A DNA stretch of 64,000 nucleotides from Luteimicrobium album (GCF_030161555.1 NZ_BSUK01000001.1:682001-746000), one strand, 5' to 3'. Numbered from the stretch's first letter, positions 40,395-50,904 are shown. Program-made: numbers and translations. Notes: generated from the sequence alone by a model not told the origin.

Positions 40395-42089
40395 TCAGGA
40401 CGCGGGCTTCAGCTTGGTGAGGATGAGCGACGCGTTCTTGTTGGTCGGCTGCGGGTCCGCGTACGGGTTCTGCTCGTCCGGCCAGCCGACGTAGTTCTTG
40501 GTCGAGTACTCGGCCGCGGACGGGCGGGCGTCGACGCCGATGGCGGGGACGTCGTTCACCCAGAAGTCCTGGAGCTTGTCCATGGCCGCCTTGCGGGCGG
40601 TGTCGTCCGTCGCCGCGATGTACTCGTCGAACGTCTTCTTGGCGTCCGGGTTGTTGTAGCGACCGATGTCCCACGTCGCGTTCTTGCCGAGCGGGACGTA
40701 GTAGTTCGGGTCGAACATGCTCGAGTACATCTGGTACGGGGTCGAGCCGCCGTCGGTCCAGTGCAGGGCCGCGTCGAAGTCACCCGTGTTGAGGTTGGCG
40801 GTCCACGCGTCGACCGTGGGGGTCTCGACCTTCGCGTCCACGCCGATCGACTTGAGCGACGTCGCGATGAGCTGCAGCGACGTGATGTAGTCGTTCCAGC
40901 CCGCCGGGTCCTGGAGGACGACGGAGACCTGCTTGCCGTCCTTCATGAGCTTGTCGCCGCTGTACGTGTAGCCGTTGTCGGTGAGCTGCTTCTTGGCGCC
41001 GTCGACGTCGATCGAGTAGTTCTGGCCCTTGTACTTGTCGGCGATGAACGTGTCGCCGGCTGGCGTCGGGATGCCCGTCACGCTCGTGAGCTGCGGGAAC
41101 AGGCCGGACTCCGCGATCTTCGCCGCCTTCTCGCGGTCGAGGACCATGTTCAGCGCCTTGCGCAGGTTGATGTCGCTGAACGCGCCCTTCTCGTTGTTGA
41201 GGACGAGCTGGTCGATGCCGAGGCCGGTCGCCGAGTAGACCTTGTTGTGGTCGGGGTCCTTGGCGACGTACACGTTCTCGTAGTCCGCGATGAACACCCA
41301 GGACCAGTCGGACTGGCCGGTCTGGAGGGCCGCGATCTGGGGGTCGTTGCCGCTGTAGCCCGTGTAGCGCAGCTCGGGGACGGCGAGCTCGCCACCCCAG
41401 TAGTCCTTGTTCGCGTCGAGCGTGACCGTCTGGCCCGAGAAGTTCTTGAAGACGTACGGGCCGGTCCCGACGGGGTTCTGGACGAGGTCCTTCGTCGGGT
41501 CCTTGATCTGCGACCAGATGTGCTTCGGGACGACGATCAGGCCGTACACCTTGGCCTGGTTGACGAACTGCGAGCTCTTGAACGTCACGGTGATGACGCC
41601 GCCGTCGTTCGTGACGCTCTTGTACGGCAGACCCTCGGTGTTGAGGGCTTCGTTGTCGATCCGGAGCTGGATCGAGTAGGCGATGTCGTCCGCCGTCATG
41701 GGCGTGCCGTCGCTGAACTTCACGCCGTCGCGCGGCGTGATCTTCACCTCGGTGTAGTCCTTGTTCCACTCCATGCTCTTCGCGAGCCACGGGGTCGGCG
41801 GGTCGGCCGGCTTCGTGTCGTTGATCTGCATGAGGGGTTCGTAGATCACGTTGGTGTAGCCGAGCGCGGCGCCCGCCGACGTGTTGAGGAACGGGTTCGA
41901 GATGTTCTTGACCGGGCCGTTCGGCATGCCGATGTTGAGCGGCTGGGTGCCCTGGCCGGAGCCGCCGGCGCCCTGCGTGCTGGCGCCGGTGCTCTTGGTG
42001 TTGTCCCCGTCACCGCCGCCGCAGCCTGCGACCACGAGGGCCAGGGCTGCCGCGCCGACGACCGCCGGTGCCATGATTCGGATCTTCAC
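40395..42089 (-). CDS. ABC transporter substrate-binding lipoprotein, family 5
   Basis: Solute-binding lipoprotein of 564 residues. The lipobox is LALVVAGC after a short basic signal sequence. SBP_bac_5 motifs include [52 protein letters not shown] and a C-terminal [14 protein letters not shown]. This family carries peptides, but in several bacteria oligosaccharides. GTG 42089 has AAGGAGG eight bases upstream. The upstream GH3 beta-glucosidase on the same strand suggests a gluco-oligosaccharide; this is inferred. Confidence 0.92.
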   Translation of the reverse strand: MKIRIMAPAVVGAAALALVVAGCGGGDGDNTKSTGASTQGAGGSGQGTQPLNIGMPNGPVKNISNPFLNTSAGAALGYTNVIYEPLMQINDTKPADPPTPWLAKSMEWNKDYTEVKITPRDGVKFSDGTPMTADDIAYSIQLRIDNEALNTEGLPYKSVTNDGGVITVTFKSSQFVNQAKVYGLIVVPKHIWSQIKDPTKDLVQNPVGTGPYVFKNFSGQTVTLDANKDYWGGELAVPELRYTGYSGNDPQIAALQTGQSDWSWVFIADYENVYVAKDPDHNKVYSATGLGIDQLVLNNEKGAFSDINLRKALNMVLDREKAAKIAESGLFPQLTSVTGIPTPAGDTFIADKYKGQNYSIDVDGAKKQLTDNGYTYSGDKLMKDGKQVSVVLQDPAGWNDYITSLQLIATSLKSIGVDAKVETPTVDAWTANLNTGDFDAALHWTDGGSTPYQMYSSMFDPNYYVPLGKNATWDIGRYNNPDAKKTFDEYIAATDDTARKAAMDKLQDFWVNDVPAIGVDARPSAAEYSTKNYVGWPDEQNPYADPQPTNKNASLILTKLKPAS

Positions 42090-42189
42090 GGATGTGCCTC
42101 CTTGCACTGTTGCTCTTCGAAGTACGGTCCGACGAGCGAGCCGGCAGGTTACCGGACGCAGCTCGACGGTTCGGGTTATGGGGGTGCGG

Positions 42190-44781
42190 TCAGTCCTCCG
42201 AAGAAGGGTCGGGGCCGGTGGACCGGCCGCTGGTCTGGAGCGGATCGGGCGCGGGCGCCGCGGCGAGCGAGACCCTGAGGTCCGCCACCGAGCGTCCGGC
42301 CCGGAGGAGGTGGTCCCCTGCGGGCAGGGTCCACGTGTGTGTGGCGACGTCCCACGTCTCGAAGGCGCGACGCGGCACGCTGACGTGCGCGACGACGCTC
42401 TCGCCGCCGTCGGCCGCGACGGTCGCGAAACCGCCGAGCCACCGGACGGGCCGGTCGGCGTCGGGCACGGGCGGCTCGACGTAGACCTGGACGACCTCGT
42501 GGCCGTGGCGGGCCCCCGTGTTGCGTACGGTGACGTCGAGCTCGACCGCCTCGGTGGTGACGGCGGTGAGCGTCGCGCCCTCGTACTCCCACGTGGTCCA
42601 GCCGAGGCCGTGACCGAAGGGTGCCGCGGGTGTCGGTCCGCCGTCCTCGACGATCCGGCGCTCCCAGCCGCGGTAGCCCACGTCGACGCCCTCGATGTAG
42701 TGGACGACGCCGTCCTGGGGGATCGCTGACGGAACGGGCACGTCCTGATAACGAACTGGGAGGGTCCAGGGGAGGCGCCCTGAAGGTTCGGTGAAACCTG
42801 CGAGGACGTCCGCCAGAGCGGCCCCGCCCTCCTGTCCGGCGAGCCACGCCCAGAGCACCGTCCTGGCGTCGTCGAGCCACGGAAGCTCGACCGGAGCGCC
42901 GGCGTTCACCACCACGATCGTGCGCTGGTTCGCCGCGATCACACGGCGGACGAGCTCGTCCTGGTTGCCCGGGAGCGCGAGCGAGGTCCGGTCGTAGCCC
43001 TCGGACTCGACCTCCTCGGTCGTGCCGACGACGACCACCACGAGGTCGGCGGCGGCGGCGAGCCCGACGGCGGCCGCGAGGTCCTCCTCCGCCGACGGCC
43101 CGGGGAGCCGATGCACGATCTCGCCTCGGACGAACGAGTCGTAGCCGACGGGGTGGACGACCTGGAGGCGCGCGTCGAGTCGGACGGTGCGGGGCTCGGC
43201 GACGTCGATCTCGACGACGGCGGCCGCGGGGTTGTTGTGCTCGGACGCGAGGATGACCTCCTCGGCCACGACGTGGTCCGAGGTGGACACGACCCGCGCG
43301 TCCACGACGGTCTCGTGCCGCCCGACGGTGCCGACGCCGAGCTCGTGCGTGCCGGGCTCGTCGACGCGCACGTCGGCGACGACGCGCAGCGTCACGGCGC
43401 GGGGGTCGGTGTTCGCGAACCAGCCGCGCCACGTGGGGTCGGTCCGCGTCTCGAGGACGCGGTCGTCGGCGTCGAGCAGCTCGAGGCGCACGCCGGGCTC
43501 GCCGGTGACAGGGTCGGTGCAGCGCTCGGCGGCGTCGATCTCGGGCGGGTTGAGCCGCGAGCGAGCGCCGGCGTGGACGTCGAGGCGGACCCCGCCGGGC
43601 AGCGCCGCGCGCAGCGCGGGCACGGGGAGCTCGAGGCGGTCGGGGTTGACGAAGCCGGACCCGCCGCCCTGGACGAAGGGCTCCACGGCCGCCGGGCCGA
43701 GCAGCGCGACGACGCCGGGCGTCCCGTCCGGACGGACCGCGAGCGACTCGAGGTCGAGGGGCAGCAGCCCGGCGTCGTCCTTGAGCACGACCATCGCGCG
43801 GGCGGCGAGCTCGCGGAGCAGCGCGGGCGTCTCCGGAGCCGCGCCGGCGCGATGCCCTGGGGCGGGGGCGTCGCGCCGGCGACGCCGAGTGCGCCGACCC
43901 GGTCGGCGAGCCGGAGGATGCGGACGACCTTGTCGTCGAGCTCGGTGACGTCGACCTCGCCCGACCGGACGGCGTCGAGCAGCCCGTCGCCCCAGGGCCC
44001 GTCGGGGCCGGGCATCTGCAGGTCCAGCCCGCCGCGCACAGCGGGGGCGACGGACTTGGTGGCGACCCAGTCGCTCACGACGACCCCGTCGAAGCCCCAC
44101 TCCCCTTGAGCACACCCTCGACGAGGGGTGCGTGCTCGGTGAGGGGCGCAGAGGTCTCGCCGTCGTCGAAGCCGTTGTAGGCGGCCATGACGCTCCACGC
44201 GCCGGTGTCCTTGACGAGGCGCTCGAAGGGGCGAGGTAGACCTCGCGGAGCGTGCGCTCGTCGACGCGGGCGACGTACCGGGTGCGCTCGGTCTCGGAGT
44301 CGTTGGCGATGTAGTGCTTGACGCACATCCCGACGCCGCGGGCCTGGGCCTCGCGGACGAGGGCGTCGGCGATGGCGCCGGTGAGGACCGGGTCCTCGGA
44401 GTAGCACTCGAAGTGGCGGCCGCCCACGGGGGTGCGCTGGAGGTTGATCTGCGGGGCGAGGACGACGTCGACGCCGTGGCGGCGGGCCTCGTCGGCGAAC
44501 AGAGCGCCGACGCGGGCGACGAGCTCGAGGTCCCAGGTGGCGGCGACGGCGCTGGGTGCGGGGAGCGACGCGGACGTCTCGCCGGGGACGTCCCCGGTCC
44601 CCCGGACACCGGCCGGGCCGTCGGAGACGACGACGCCACGGAGCCCGACGTGCTCGACCGGGGTGGTCGACCACATGCCGGCGCCGACGACGAGCGCGAC
44701 CTTCTCCTCGGTCGTCAGCTCGGCGGCGATCGCGGCGAGCTCCGCATCAGTGCGGGCTCGGGCTGCGGTCTCCAGTGACAC
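42190..44781 (-). CDS. GH3-family beta-glucosidase with PA14-like insert (three frameshifts)
   Basis: Probably cytoplasmic (no signal peptide) beta-glucosidase or related exo-glycosidase, 864 residues after correction. The N-terminal barrel has VVSDGPAGVRG, APQINLQRTPVGGRHFECYSEDP, GVGMCVKHYIANDSE and the nucleophile Asp in GVVVSDWVATK. Within the C-terminal domain, about 150 residues (RTDPTWRGWFANTD to VVHPVGYDSF) resemble an inserted PA14 domain, as in BglX-like enzymes. A fibronectin-III-like end (GHEVVQVYVEPP) closes the protein. Frame breaks near 43843, 44106 and 44230 are each repaired by one base. GTG 44781 has GGGAG seven bases upstream. It is 100 bases from the transporter's binding-protein gene. 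Confidence 0.92.
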   Translation of the reverse strand: MSLETAARARTDAELAAIAAELTTEEKVALVVGAGMWSTTPVEHVGLRGVVVSDGPAGVRGTGDVPGETSASLPAPSAVAATWDLELVARVGALFADEARRHGVDVVLAPQINLQRTPVGGRHFECYSEDPVLTGAIADALVREAQARGVGMCVKHYIANDSETERTRYVARVDERTLREVYLAPSSASSRTPARGASWPPTTASTTARPLRPSPSTHPSSRVCSRGVGLRRGRRERLGRHQVRRPRCARRAGPADARPRRALGRRAARRRPVGRGRRHRARRQGRPHPPARRPGRRTRRRRRDAPAPGHRAGAAPETPALLRELAARAMVVLKDDAGLLPLDLESLAVRPDGTPGVVALLGPAAVEPFVQGGGSGFVNPDRLELPVPALRAALPGGVRLDVHAGARSRLNPPEIDAAERCTDPVTGEPGVRLELLDADDRVLETRTDPTWRGWFANTDPRAVTLRVVADVRVDEPGTHELGVGTVGRHETVVDARVVSTSDHVVAEEVILASEHNNPAAAVVEIDVAEPRTVRLDARLQVVHPVGYDSFVRGEIVHRLPGPSAEEDLAAAVGLAAAADLVVVVVGTTEEVESEGYDRTSLALPGNQDELVRRVIAANQRTIVVVNAGAPVELPWLDDARTVLWAWLAGQEGGAALADVLAGFTEPSGRLPWTLPVRYQDVPVPSAIPQDGVVHYIEGVDVGYRGWERRIVEDGGPTPAAPFGHGLGWTTWEYEGATLTAVTTEAVELDVTVRNTGARHGHEVVQVYVEPPVPDADRPVRWLGGFATVAADGGESVVAHVSVPRRAFETWDVATHTWTLPAGDHLLRAGRSVADLRVSLAAAPAPDPLQTSGRSTGPDPSSED

Positions 44782-44858
44782 TCGCGTGCTCCCGTCCTTG
44801 GGGGTTCGTGGCCCGGCTCCGACGCCGTGGCTCGTTGACGTGCGCCATACAACCACAC

Positions 44859-44876
44859 TTACTGACTCGTTAGTAA
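44859..44876. promoter_or_regulatory. TetR-type operator between GH3 and TetR genes
   Basis: Eighteen-bp palindrome TTACT-N-AC-NN-GT-N-AGTAA in the divergent gap, with an AT-rich core unusual for the region. It suits dimeric TetR binding that controls both the GH3/transport operon and the regulator. Confidence 0.75.
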
Positions 44877-44906
44877 CTCCCGTCGGGTCACGATATGGTT
44901 GCGGTC

Positions 44907-45689
44907 ATGAAGAGCGGAACAGACGACGCGGTCTCCGCCGCCGTCGCGACCATCCCGGCGCCCCCGCCGGCCGGAGAGGGACAGGCACCCACGGGTGCGT
45001 CGCGCGCACGCCGTCCCCGCCGTGCCACCGCCGAGCGCCGCGAGGAGATCCTGCGCGCCGCGACCCGCGTGTTCGGCTCGAGGGGCTACCACAACGGCTC
45101 GCTCCACGAGGTGGCCGCCCAGGTCGGGATCACCCACGCGGGCGTGCTCCACCACTTCGGCTCGAAGGACCGCCTGCTCTGGGCCGTCCTCGAGTACCGG
45201 GACCAGGTCGACGTCGAGCACCTCGAGGGCAAGCACATCCCCGGCGGCCTCGACCTGTTCCGCCACCTCACGACGACCGCGCGCGTCAACGCTGCGCGGC
45301 GGGGCATCGTCCAGACCTACACGGTCCTCACGGGCGAGGCGGTCACCGACGGCCACCCCGCGAGCGACTGGGTCCGAGAGCGCTTCACGATCCTGCGGGG
45401 CAACATCGCCGACGCCCTGCGCACCGTCGTCCACGAGCGGGCGGCCGCGCGCGGCGAGACCGTGACGGACCCCGAGCTCGACGGCGTCGCGCTCGACCGG
45501 GCCGCCAGCTCGATCATCGCCGTCATGGACGGTCTGCAGACCCAGTGGCTCCTCGACCCGTCCGCCGTCGACCTCGCCGACTCGACCGCGTTCGCGATCG
45601 AGGCGATCCTCACCGCGACGCTCGCGGGCAGCGACCGCCCGCACCCCACCGCGGGAACCGGGCCCGTGCCGCCGGAACCCACCGCCTGA
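44907..45689 (+). CDS. TetR-family transcriptional regulator of the GH3/transport locus
   Basis: About 260 residues with an Ala/Pro-rich leader, then a helix-turn-helix (RREEILRAATRVFGSRGYHNGSLHEVAAQVGITHAGVLHHFGSKDRLLWAV) and a helical ligand domain. ATG 44907 is taken; an in-frame ATG at 44895 is also possible and could be leaderless. Divergent from GH3; a kinase-like gene follows three bases after its stop. Confidence 0.88.
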   Translation: MKSGTDDAVSAAVATIPAPPPAGEGQAPTGASRARRPRRATAERREEILRAATRVFGSRGYHNGSLHEVAAQVGITHAGVLHHFGSKDRLLWAVLEYRDQVDVEHLEGKHIPGGLDLFRHLTTTARVNAARRGIVQTYTVLTGEAVTDGHPASDWVRERFTILRGNIADALRTVVHERAAARGETVTDPELDGVALDRAASSIIAVMDGLQTQWLLDPSAVDLADSTAFAIEAILTATLAGSDRPHPTAGTGPVPPEPTA

Positions 45690-45691
45690 CC

Positions 45692-46855
45692 GTGGCCCGG
45701 GAGACGGCCGCCGACGACGACCGCACGGCGTCCGCGCTGGCCGCCGCATCGGCCGCCGTCGGGCTGCCCCTGACCGACCCCGTCGACCTCGGCGGCTCCG
45801 AGCGCTCGCTCGTGCTGCGCGCCCGGGGCGCCGACCGGGACGACGAGACCGTCGTCGTCAAGCAGTTCCTCCCGGCTCGGGGCGACGGGCCGGCCGCCGA
45901 CACCCCCGACGGCTACGTGCGCGAGCTCGTCGGGCTGCGCACGCTCGACGCGGCCCCCGACCTGCTGGCCCACGACGACGCCAGCCGGCTCCTCGTGATG
46001 ACCGACGCCGGCACCTGGCCGACGCTCGCCGACCTGCTGCTCGCGCCCGGCGCACCCACGGACCGCGACCGGGCCTGGGCGGAGTCGCTGTCGTGGGCCG
46101 GCACGCTCGGGCGGACGGTGGCGGAGAGCGCCTCCCGGGCCTCGCACGTCCGCCGACTGCTCGACGAGCACGGGGCGAGGGACGAGGACGTCGCGGCGCT
46201 GCTCTCGCGCGGCGCGCACGCGCTCGACGACCTCGCCGGCGGCACCGCCGACGACGACCGCGCCCGCCTCGACGACGAGGTGGCGCGCATGGCCGCGCTG
46301 TTCGCCCCCGGCGCCGCGGACGTCGTCTCCCCCACCGACACCTGTCCCGACAACGCCCTGCGGACGCCGTCGGGCTGGACCTTCCTGGACCTCGAGGGCA
46401 CGAGCGTCCACCACCTCGCGCTCGACGCCGCGTACACGCTGCTGCCGTTCGCGACGTGCTGGTGCGTGTTCGACGCGCCCCACGGCTACCCGGACGCGCT
46501 TCTCGAGGCGTTCGAGGACGGCGCTCGCCCGCACCTTCCCGGCGTGGTCGACGGCGCCGGGTGGCGCACGGAGGTCCTGACCGCGTGCGGGGCGTACGTC
46601 CTCGCGGCGGGCGCCTGGCTGCTCGCGAGCGCGCACGAGGACCGGCCGACGGTCGGACCCGAGGGCCGGTCGCCGTCGTACCGTGAGCTGCTGGTCCAGC
46701 GCTGGCGGTGGGGCTCGGCCCACCTGCGCGACGAGCTGCCCGCGACCGCGGCCCTGTGCGCCGCCGCGCTCCACGCCGCGGACGAGCGCTGGGGCGGGAC
46801 GCACGGACCCGGGCCGTACCGGGCCTTCTCCCGGACGACGCCCACCCCGATCTGA
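45692..46855 (+). CDS. Aminoglycoside-phosphotransferase-like kinase-fold protein
   Basis: Kinase-fold protein of 387 residues. It has an ATP-binding Lys context (ETVVVKQFLP), a hinge RLLVMTDAG, a catalytic loop-like SPTDTCPDNALRT (Asp then Asn four residues later) and a metal-binding FLDLEGTSVHHLALDAAY. These resemble APH/choline-kinase enzymes, though the usual HGD is replaced by PTD. GTG 45692 lies three bases after the TetR stop, so it is co-transcribed. Substrate unknown; antibiotic resistance should not be assumed. Confidence 0.7.
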   Translation: MARETAADDDRTASALAAASAAVGLPLTDPVDLGGSERSLVLRARGADRDDETVVVKQFLPARGDGPAADTPDGYVRELVGLRTLDAAPDLLAHDDASRLLVMTDAGTWPTLADLLLAPGAPTDRDRAWAESLSWAGTLGRTVAESASRASHVRRLLDEHGARDEDVAALLSRGAHALDDLAGGTADDDRARLDDEVARMAALFAPGAADVVSPTDTCPDNALRTPSGWTFLDLEGTSVHHLALDAAYTLLPFATCWCVFDAPHGYPDALLEAFEDGARPHLPGVVDGAGWRTEVLTACGAYVLAAGAWLLASAHEDRPTVGPEGRSPSYRELLVQRWRWGSAHLRDELPATAALCAAALHAADERWGGTHGPGPYRAFSRTTPTPI

Positions 46856-46918
46856 TCTCCCAGGCACGACACAGGTTCGCTTCAGCGTCGTTCCACACAC
46901 GGGGTTCACAGTGGCCGC

Positions 46919-47692
46919 ATGACCACGGTTTCCAGCGCACCCCGCCTCACCCGGACCGACGGCTCTCCCGTCCGCGTCCTCGTCGTCGACGACGAGCCCA
47001 ACCTCGCCGAGCTGCTCACCTCGGCCCTGCGGTACGAGGGGTGGGACGTCCAGGCCGCGCTCGACGGCCAGGGCGCCATCAAGCTCGCCCAGCAGGTCGA
47101 CCCGGACGTCGTCGTCCTCGACATCATGCTGCCCGACCTCGACGGCCTCTCCGTGCTCCGGCGGATCCGCCAGACCCACCCCTACCTGCCCGTCCTGTTC
47201 CTCACGGCGCGCGACGGCGTCGAGGACCGCGTGGCCGGACTCACCGCGGGCGGCGACGACTACGTGACCAAGCCGTTCAGCCTCGAGGAGGTCGTCGCCC
47301 GGATCCGCGCGCTCCTGCGCCGCAGCGGGTCCGCGACCGCGCAGCGCGACTCCACGATCACCGTGGGCGACCTCGTGATGGACGAGGACGCCCACGAGGT
47401 CACGCGGGACGGCCAGGAGATCCACCTGACGGCCACCGAGTTCGAGCTGCTGCGGTACCTCATGCGCAACGTCAAGCGCGTGCTCTCCAAGGCCCAGATC
47501 CTCGACCGCGTCTGGCAGTACGACTTCGGCGGCCAGGCCAACATCGTCGAGCTCTACATCTCCTACCTGCGCCGCAAGATCGACGCCGGCCGCGAGCCCA
47601 TGATCCACACGCTCCGCGGCGTGGGCTACGTGCTCAAGCCCGCCGTGTCGCAGGCCGGGGCCCCCGTCGGGGCCGGCACGCGCGGCGCGTGA
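46919..47692 (+). CDS. OmpR-family response regulator
   Basis: Two-component regulator of 257 residues. The receiver domain has the acidic pair VVDDEPN, phospho-acceptor Asp68 (VVVLDIMLPD), Thr in LFLTARD and Lys118 in TKPFS. The winged-helix DNA-binding domain follows (HLTATEFELLRYLMRN, IVELYISYLRRKID, LRGVGYVLK). Its stop overlaps the sensor kinase start. GGTTCGC and GGTTCAC blocks just upstream may be its own binding sites. Confidence 0.95.
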   Translation: MTTVSSAPRLTRTDGSPVRVLVVDDEPNLAELLTSALRYEGWDVQAALDGQGAIKLAQQVDPDVVVLDIMLPDLDGLSVLRRIRQTHPYLPVLFLTARDGVEDRVAGLTAGGDDYVTKPFSLEEVVARIRALLRRSGSATAQRDSTITVGDLVMDEDAHEVTRDGQEIHLTATEFELLRYLMRNVKRVLSKAQILDRVWQYDFGGQANIVELYISYLRRKIDAGREPMIHTLRGVGYVLKPAVSQAGAPVGAGTRGA

Positions 47693-49474
47693 GGCTGCCC
47701 CGGGCCGCCGACGCGCGGGGGCCCCTGACCCTGCGCCGCCAGCTCGTCCTGGTGGTCACCGGGGTCCTCGTGGCCTTGCTCGCCGTCCTCGCCGTGGTCT
47801 CCGCGCTCGCGCTGCGCGGTTCCCTGAGCGGGCAGCTCGACGATCAGCTCCGCGCCGCCTCCGAGCGGTCGTCGAACTTCCCGGGCCGCGGGGGTGGCGC
47901 GACGCCCGGCTCGGGGTCCGGGCAGGGATCGGCAGGCGGCGGCGCGACCGGCTCGGGCTCGACGAGCGCCGACCCCGACGACGGCGGCGCGGCGTCCGGC
48001 AGCACCCCGGCGACCGTCGGACCCAGTACGCGCAGGAGCTCGCCGCCCGCTGCGGCGACACCTCGAACCTGCCGGGCGGGTCGACGCCGCCACCCGGGCA
48101 GGGCGCGGGCCAGATCGTCGTCTTCTACTCCGGCGGGACGGTCGTCGACGCGGGCTTCTTCGACGAGTCGGGCTGCTTCGTCGCGCTCAGCGACGACGAG
48201 GTGGCCGACCTGGTCGCGGTGCCCCACGACGGCAAGGTCCACCAGGTCTCCGTCGGCGACCTCGGCTCGTACCGGGTCATCGCGACGACCACCCGCACCG
48301 GCCAGCCGTCGATCACCGCGCTCCCCACCGCGACGATGGACGCCACCATCCAGAAGTTCGTGCTCCTCGAGGTCGCGCTCGCGCTCGGCGGCCTCGTGAT
48401 CGCGGGGGTCGTGGGTTCGCTGCTCGTGCGCCGCTCGCTCGCCCCGCTCGACCGCGTCGCCGACGTCGCCGAGCACGTCTCCCAGCTCCCGCTCGCCGAG
48501 GGCGAGGTCGGGGCGCTGCACGGCGTCGACCCGCGCGACACGGACGAGCGCACCGAGGTCGGCAAGGTCGGTGCGGCTCTCAACCGCATGCTCGACAACG
48601 TCGGCACGTCGCTGGCCGCGCGGCACCGGTCCGAGACGCAGGTCCGCCAGTTCGTGGCCGACGCCAGCCACGAGCTGCGGACGCCCCTCGCGTCGATCCG
48701 CGGCTACGCCGAGCTCGTCCGCCGCTCCCCGAGTCCCTGCCGGACACCACCGCGCGTTCCCTCGACCGGATCGAGTCCGAGGCGTCGCGCATGGGCGTGC
48801 TCGTCGACGACCTCCTCCTGCTCGCGCGCCTCGACGCCGGACGCCCCCTCGACAGCGTGCCCGTGGACCTCACCGCGCTCGCCGTCGACGCCGTGACCGA
48901 CGCGCACGCAGCCTCCCCGGACCACCGCTACGAGCTCGACCTGGGCGGCGACCCCGACGACGGCGCGGCCGTCGAGACCGTGGACCTCGCCACGCTGGAC
49001 CTCGACGCGCTCGACACCCTCGAGACCGTGGACGACGCCCGGGACGACCTCGTCGTTGTCGGCGACGAGGCCCGGCTCCGCCAGGTGCTGACGAACCTGG
49101 TCGGGAACACGCGCGTCCACACCCCGCCCGGCACCCGGGTGCGGGTCGGCGTGCGCGCGGACGCGGACGACGTCGTCGTGATCGTGCAGGACGACGGCCC
49201 CGGGATCCCCGCGGACCTCGTGCCTGACCTCTTCCAGCGCTTCAGCCGGGGCGACACGTCGCGCAACCGCGTCAGCGGGTCGACGGGGCTGGGGCTGGCG
49301 ATCGCGCACGCGATCGTGCTCGCGCACCACGGCACCATCGAGGTCGAGAGCACGACCGCGTCGAACGGCCGGCCCACCGGCACCACCTTCACCGTGCGGC
49401 TCCCACGCACCCGAGTCAGCGCGAATCACGCGAGTCAGCGCGGATTTCCCGCTGACTCGGACGAAACGCGCTGA
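47689..49474 (+). CDS. Sensor histidine kinase (two frameshifts)
   Basis: Membrane sensor, about 595 residues after correction. Helix 1 (LVLVVTGVLVALLAVLAVVSALAL), an extracellular sensor with a Gly/Ser-rich low-complexity stretch, helix 2 (LEVALALGGLVIAGVVGSLL), HAMP, HisKA with VADASHELRTPLASI, and a HATPase with NLVGNTRVHTP, DDGPGIP and GSTGLGLAIAHAIV. Frame breaks near 48028 and 48728 need one base each (TVGTQYAQEL; RRSPESLPDTT). Its last 20 or so residues and stop come from an inserted palindromic repeat. It partners the overlapping response regulator and precedes cell-envelope glycosyltransferases. Confidence 0.93.
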
Positions 49475-49480
49475 CTCGCG
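49412..49480. repeat. Nested palindromic repeat overlapping the kinase 3' end
   Basis: Outer arms CGAGTCAGCGCG (49412-49423) and CGCGCTGACTCG (49467-49478) are perfectly complementary, as are inner arms CGAGTCAGCG (49431-49440) and CGCTGACTCG (49450-49459). It could fold into a long hairpin or two. It resembles 17893-17961. It may serve as the kinase terminator. Confidence 0.85.
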
Positions 49481-49590
49481 TCGAGGCGACACACCCGCGA
49501 CCCCAACCACGCAACGTCACCCTCGGCGTTCATCGGCGGCTCACAGGACCTGCCGGGGGTGGCTGAGGTCCGCGGCGGATCGTCGTGGGC

Positions 49591-50904
49591 ATGACGACGA
49601 CACAGCTCCCCCACGAGGCGGCCCCGCCGCCCGAGGTCGCGACGTCCGGGCCGCCGGGACCGACACCCCGACGCCTTCCCGCCGGCGCCGCCGGCGAGCA
49701 CCCCGCCACGGGTCTCGCGCTCGACCTCGTCATCCCCGTGTACAACGAGGCCCGCACGCTCGAGGCGTCCGTCCGCCGGGCGCACGCCTACGTGACGGGC
49801 GGACTGCCGTTCCCGGCGCGCCTCACGATCGCCGACAACGCCTCGACCGACGGCACGCTCGCCGTCGCGCTCCGTCTCGCGGACGAGCTCCCCGGCCTGC
49901 GGGTCGTGCACCTCGACGCCAAGGGCCGGGGCCGCGCGCTGCACGCGGCGTGGGGCTCGTCCGACGCCGCGGTGCTCGCCTACATGGACGTCGACCTGTC
50001 GACTGACCTTGCGGCCCTGCTCCCGCTGGTCGCCCCGCTCCTGTCGGGGCACTCGGAGGTCGCGATCGGGTCCCGGCTCAGCGCGAGCTCGCGGGTCGTC
50101 CGGGGTCCCAAGCGCGAGCTGATCTCGCGCGGGTACAACCTCCTGCTGCGCGGCACGCTGCACGCCCGGTTCTCCGACGCGCAGTGCGGCTTCAAGGCGA
50201 TCCGGGCCGACGCCGCCCGCCAGCTCCTTCCGCTCGTCGAGGACACCGGCTGGTTCTTCGACACCGAGCTGCTGGTGCTCGCGGAGCACGCAGGCCTGCG
50301 GATCCACGAGGTGCCCGTCGACTGGGTCGACGACCCCGACAGCCGCGTCGACATCGTCGCGACCGCGACCGCAGACCTCCGCGGCATCTGGCGCCTCGTG
50401 CGCGACCTCAACGCCGGCCGGATCCCCCTCGACGAGGTCCGGGCCGCGCTCCCGCGGCGCGCGTCGGACGCCCAGCCTGCGCTCACCCGCCGCCAGACCC
50501 TGCTCAACCAGATCCTGAGCTTCGGCGTCGTCGGCGTCGTGTGCACGCTCGCGTACGCGCTGCTGTTCCTCGTGCTCCGCGAGCCGCTCGGGTCGCAGTG
50601 GGCCAACTTCGTCGGCCTCGCCGTCACCGCCGTGCTCAACACGGGCCTCAACCGCCGGCACACGTTCGGGATCCGCGGGCGCACCGGAGCCGCCCGGCAC
50701 CACGGCCAGGGTCTCGTGGTCTTCGCCCTCGGCTGGGCGCTCACCGCCGGCTCGCTCGCGGTCCTGCACGCCGCGTCCCCCGGGGCGTCCGGTTTCGTCC
50801 AGCTGGTCGTCCTGTGTGCCGCGAACCTCGTGGCCACGCTCTTGCGCTTCGTCCTCTTCCGCTCCTGGGTCTTCGCGCCCCGCACCTCGGAGGTGTCCCG
50901 ATGA
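49591..50904 (+). CDS. Glycosyltransferase family 2 / GtrA fusion protein
   Basis: About 437 residues. The N-terminal GT2 domain (residues about 45-270) has LDLVIPVYNEARTLEAS, NASTDGTLAVAL and the DXD-like YMDVDLSTDL, with GFKAIRADAAR, as in polyprenyl-phosphate sugar synthases. The C-terminal GtrA domain has four helices (LSFGVVGVVCTLAYALLFLV onward) and the NRRHTFGIRGR motif. Such fusions make and flip lipid-linked sugars for cell-wall glycosylation. ATG 49591; the stop overlaps the start of the GT39 gene. Confidence 0.92.
   Translation: MTTTQLPHEAAPPPEVATSGPPGPTPRRLPAGAAGEHPATGLALDLVIPVYNEARTLEASVRRAHAYVTGGLPFPARLTIADNASTDGTLAVALRLADELPGLRVVHLDAKGRGRALHAAWGSSDAAVLAYMDVDLSTDLAALLPLVAPLLSGHSEVAIGSRLSASSRVVRGPKRELISRGYNLLLRGTLHARFSDAQCGFKAIRADAARQLLPLVEDTGWFFDTELLVLAEHAGLRIHEVPVDWVDDPDSRVDIVATATADLRGIWRLVRDLNAGRIPLDEVRAALPRRASDAQPALTRRQTLLNQILSFGVVGVVCTLAYALLFLVLREPLGSQWANFVGLAVTAVLNTGLNRRHTFGIRGRTGAARHHGQGLVVFALGWALTAGSLAVLHAASPGASGFVQLVVLCAANLVATLLRFVLFRSWVFAPRTSEVSR

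Noticed and set aside
42190..44781. GH3 gene as a pseudogene because of three frame breaks
   Set aside because: All catalytic and structural motifs are intact and each break needs one base. Essential genes nearby show the same error type.
45692..46855. Aminoglycoside resistance gene
   Set aside because: Only the general kinase fold is visible, the HGD motif is altered, and no resistance context exists.
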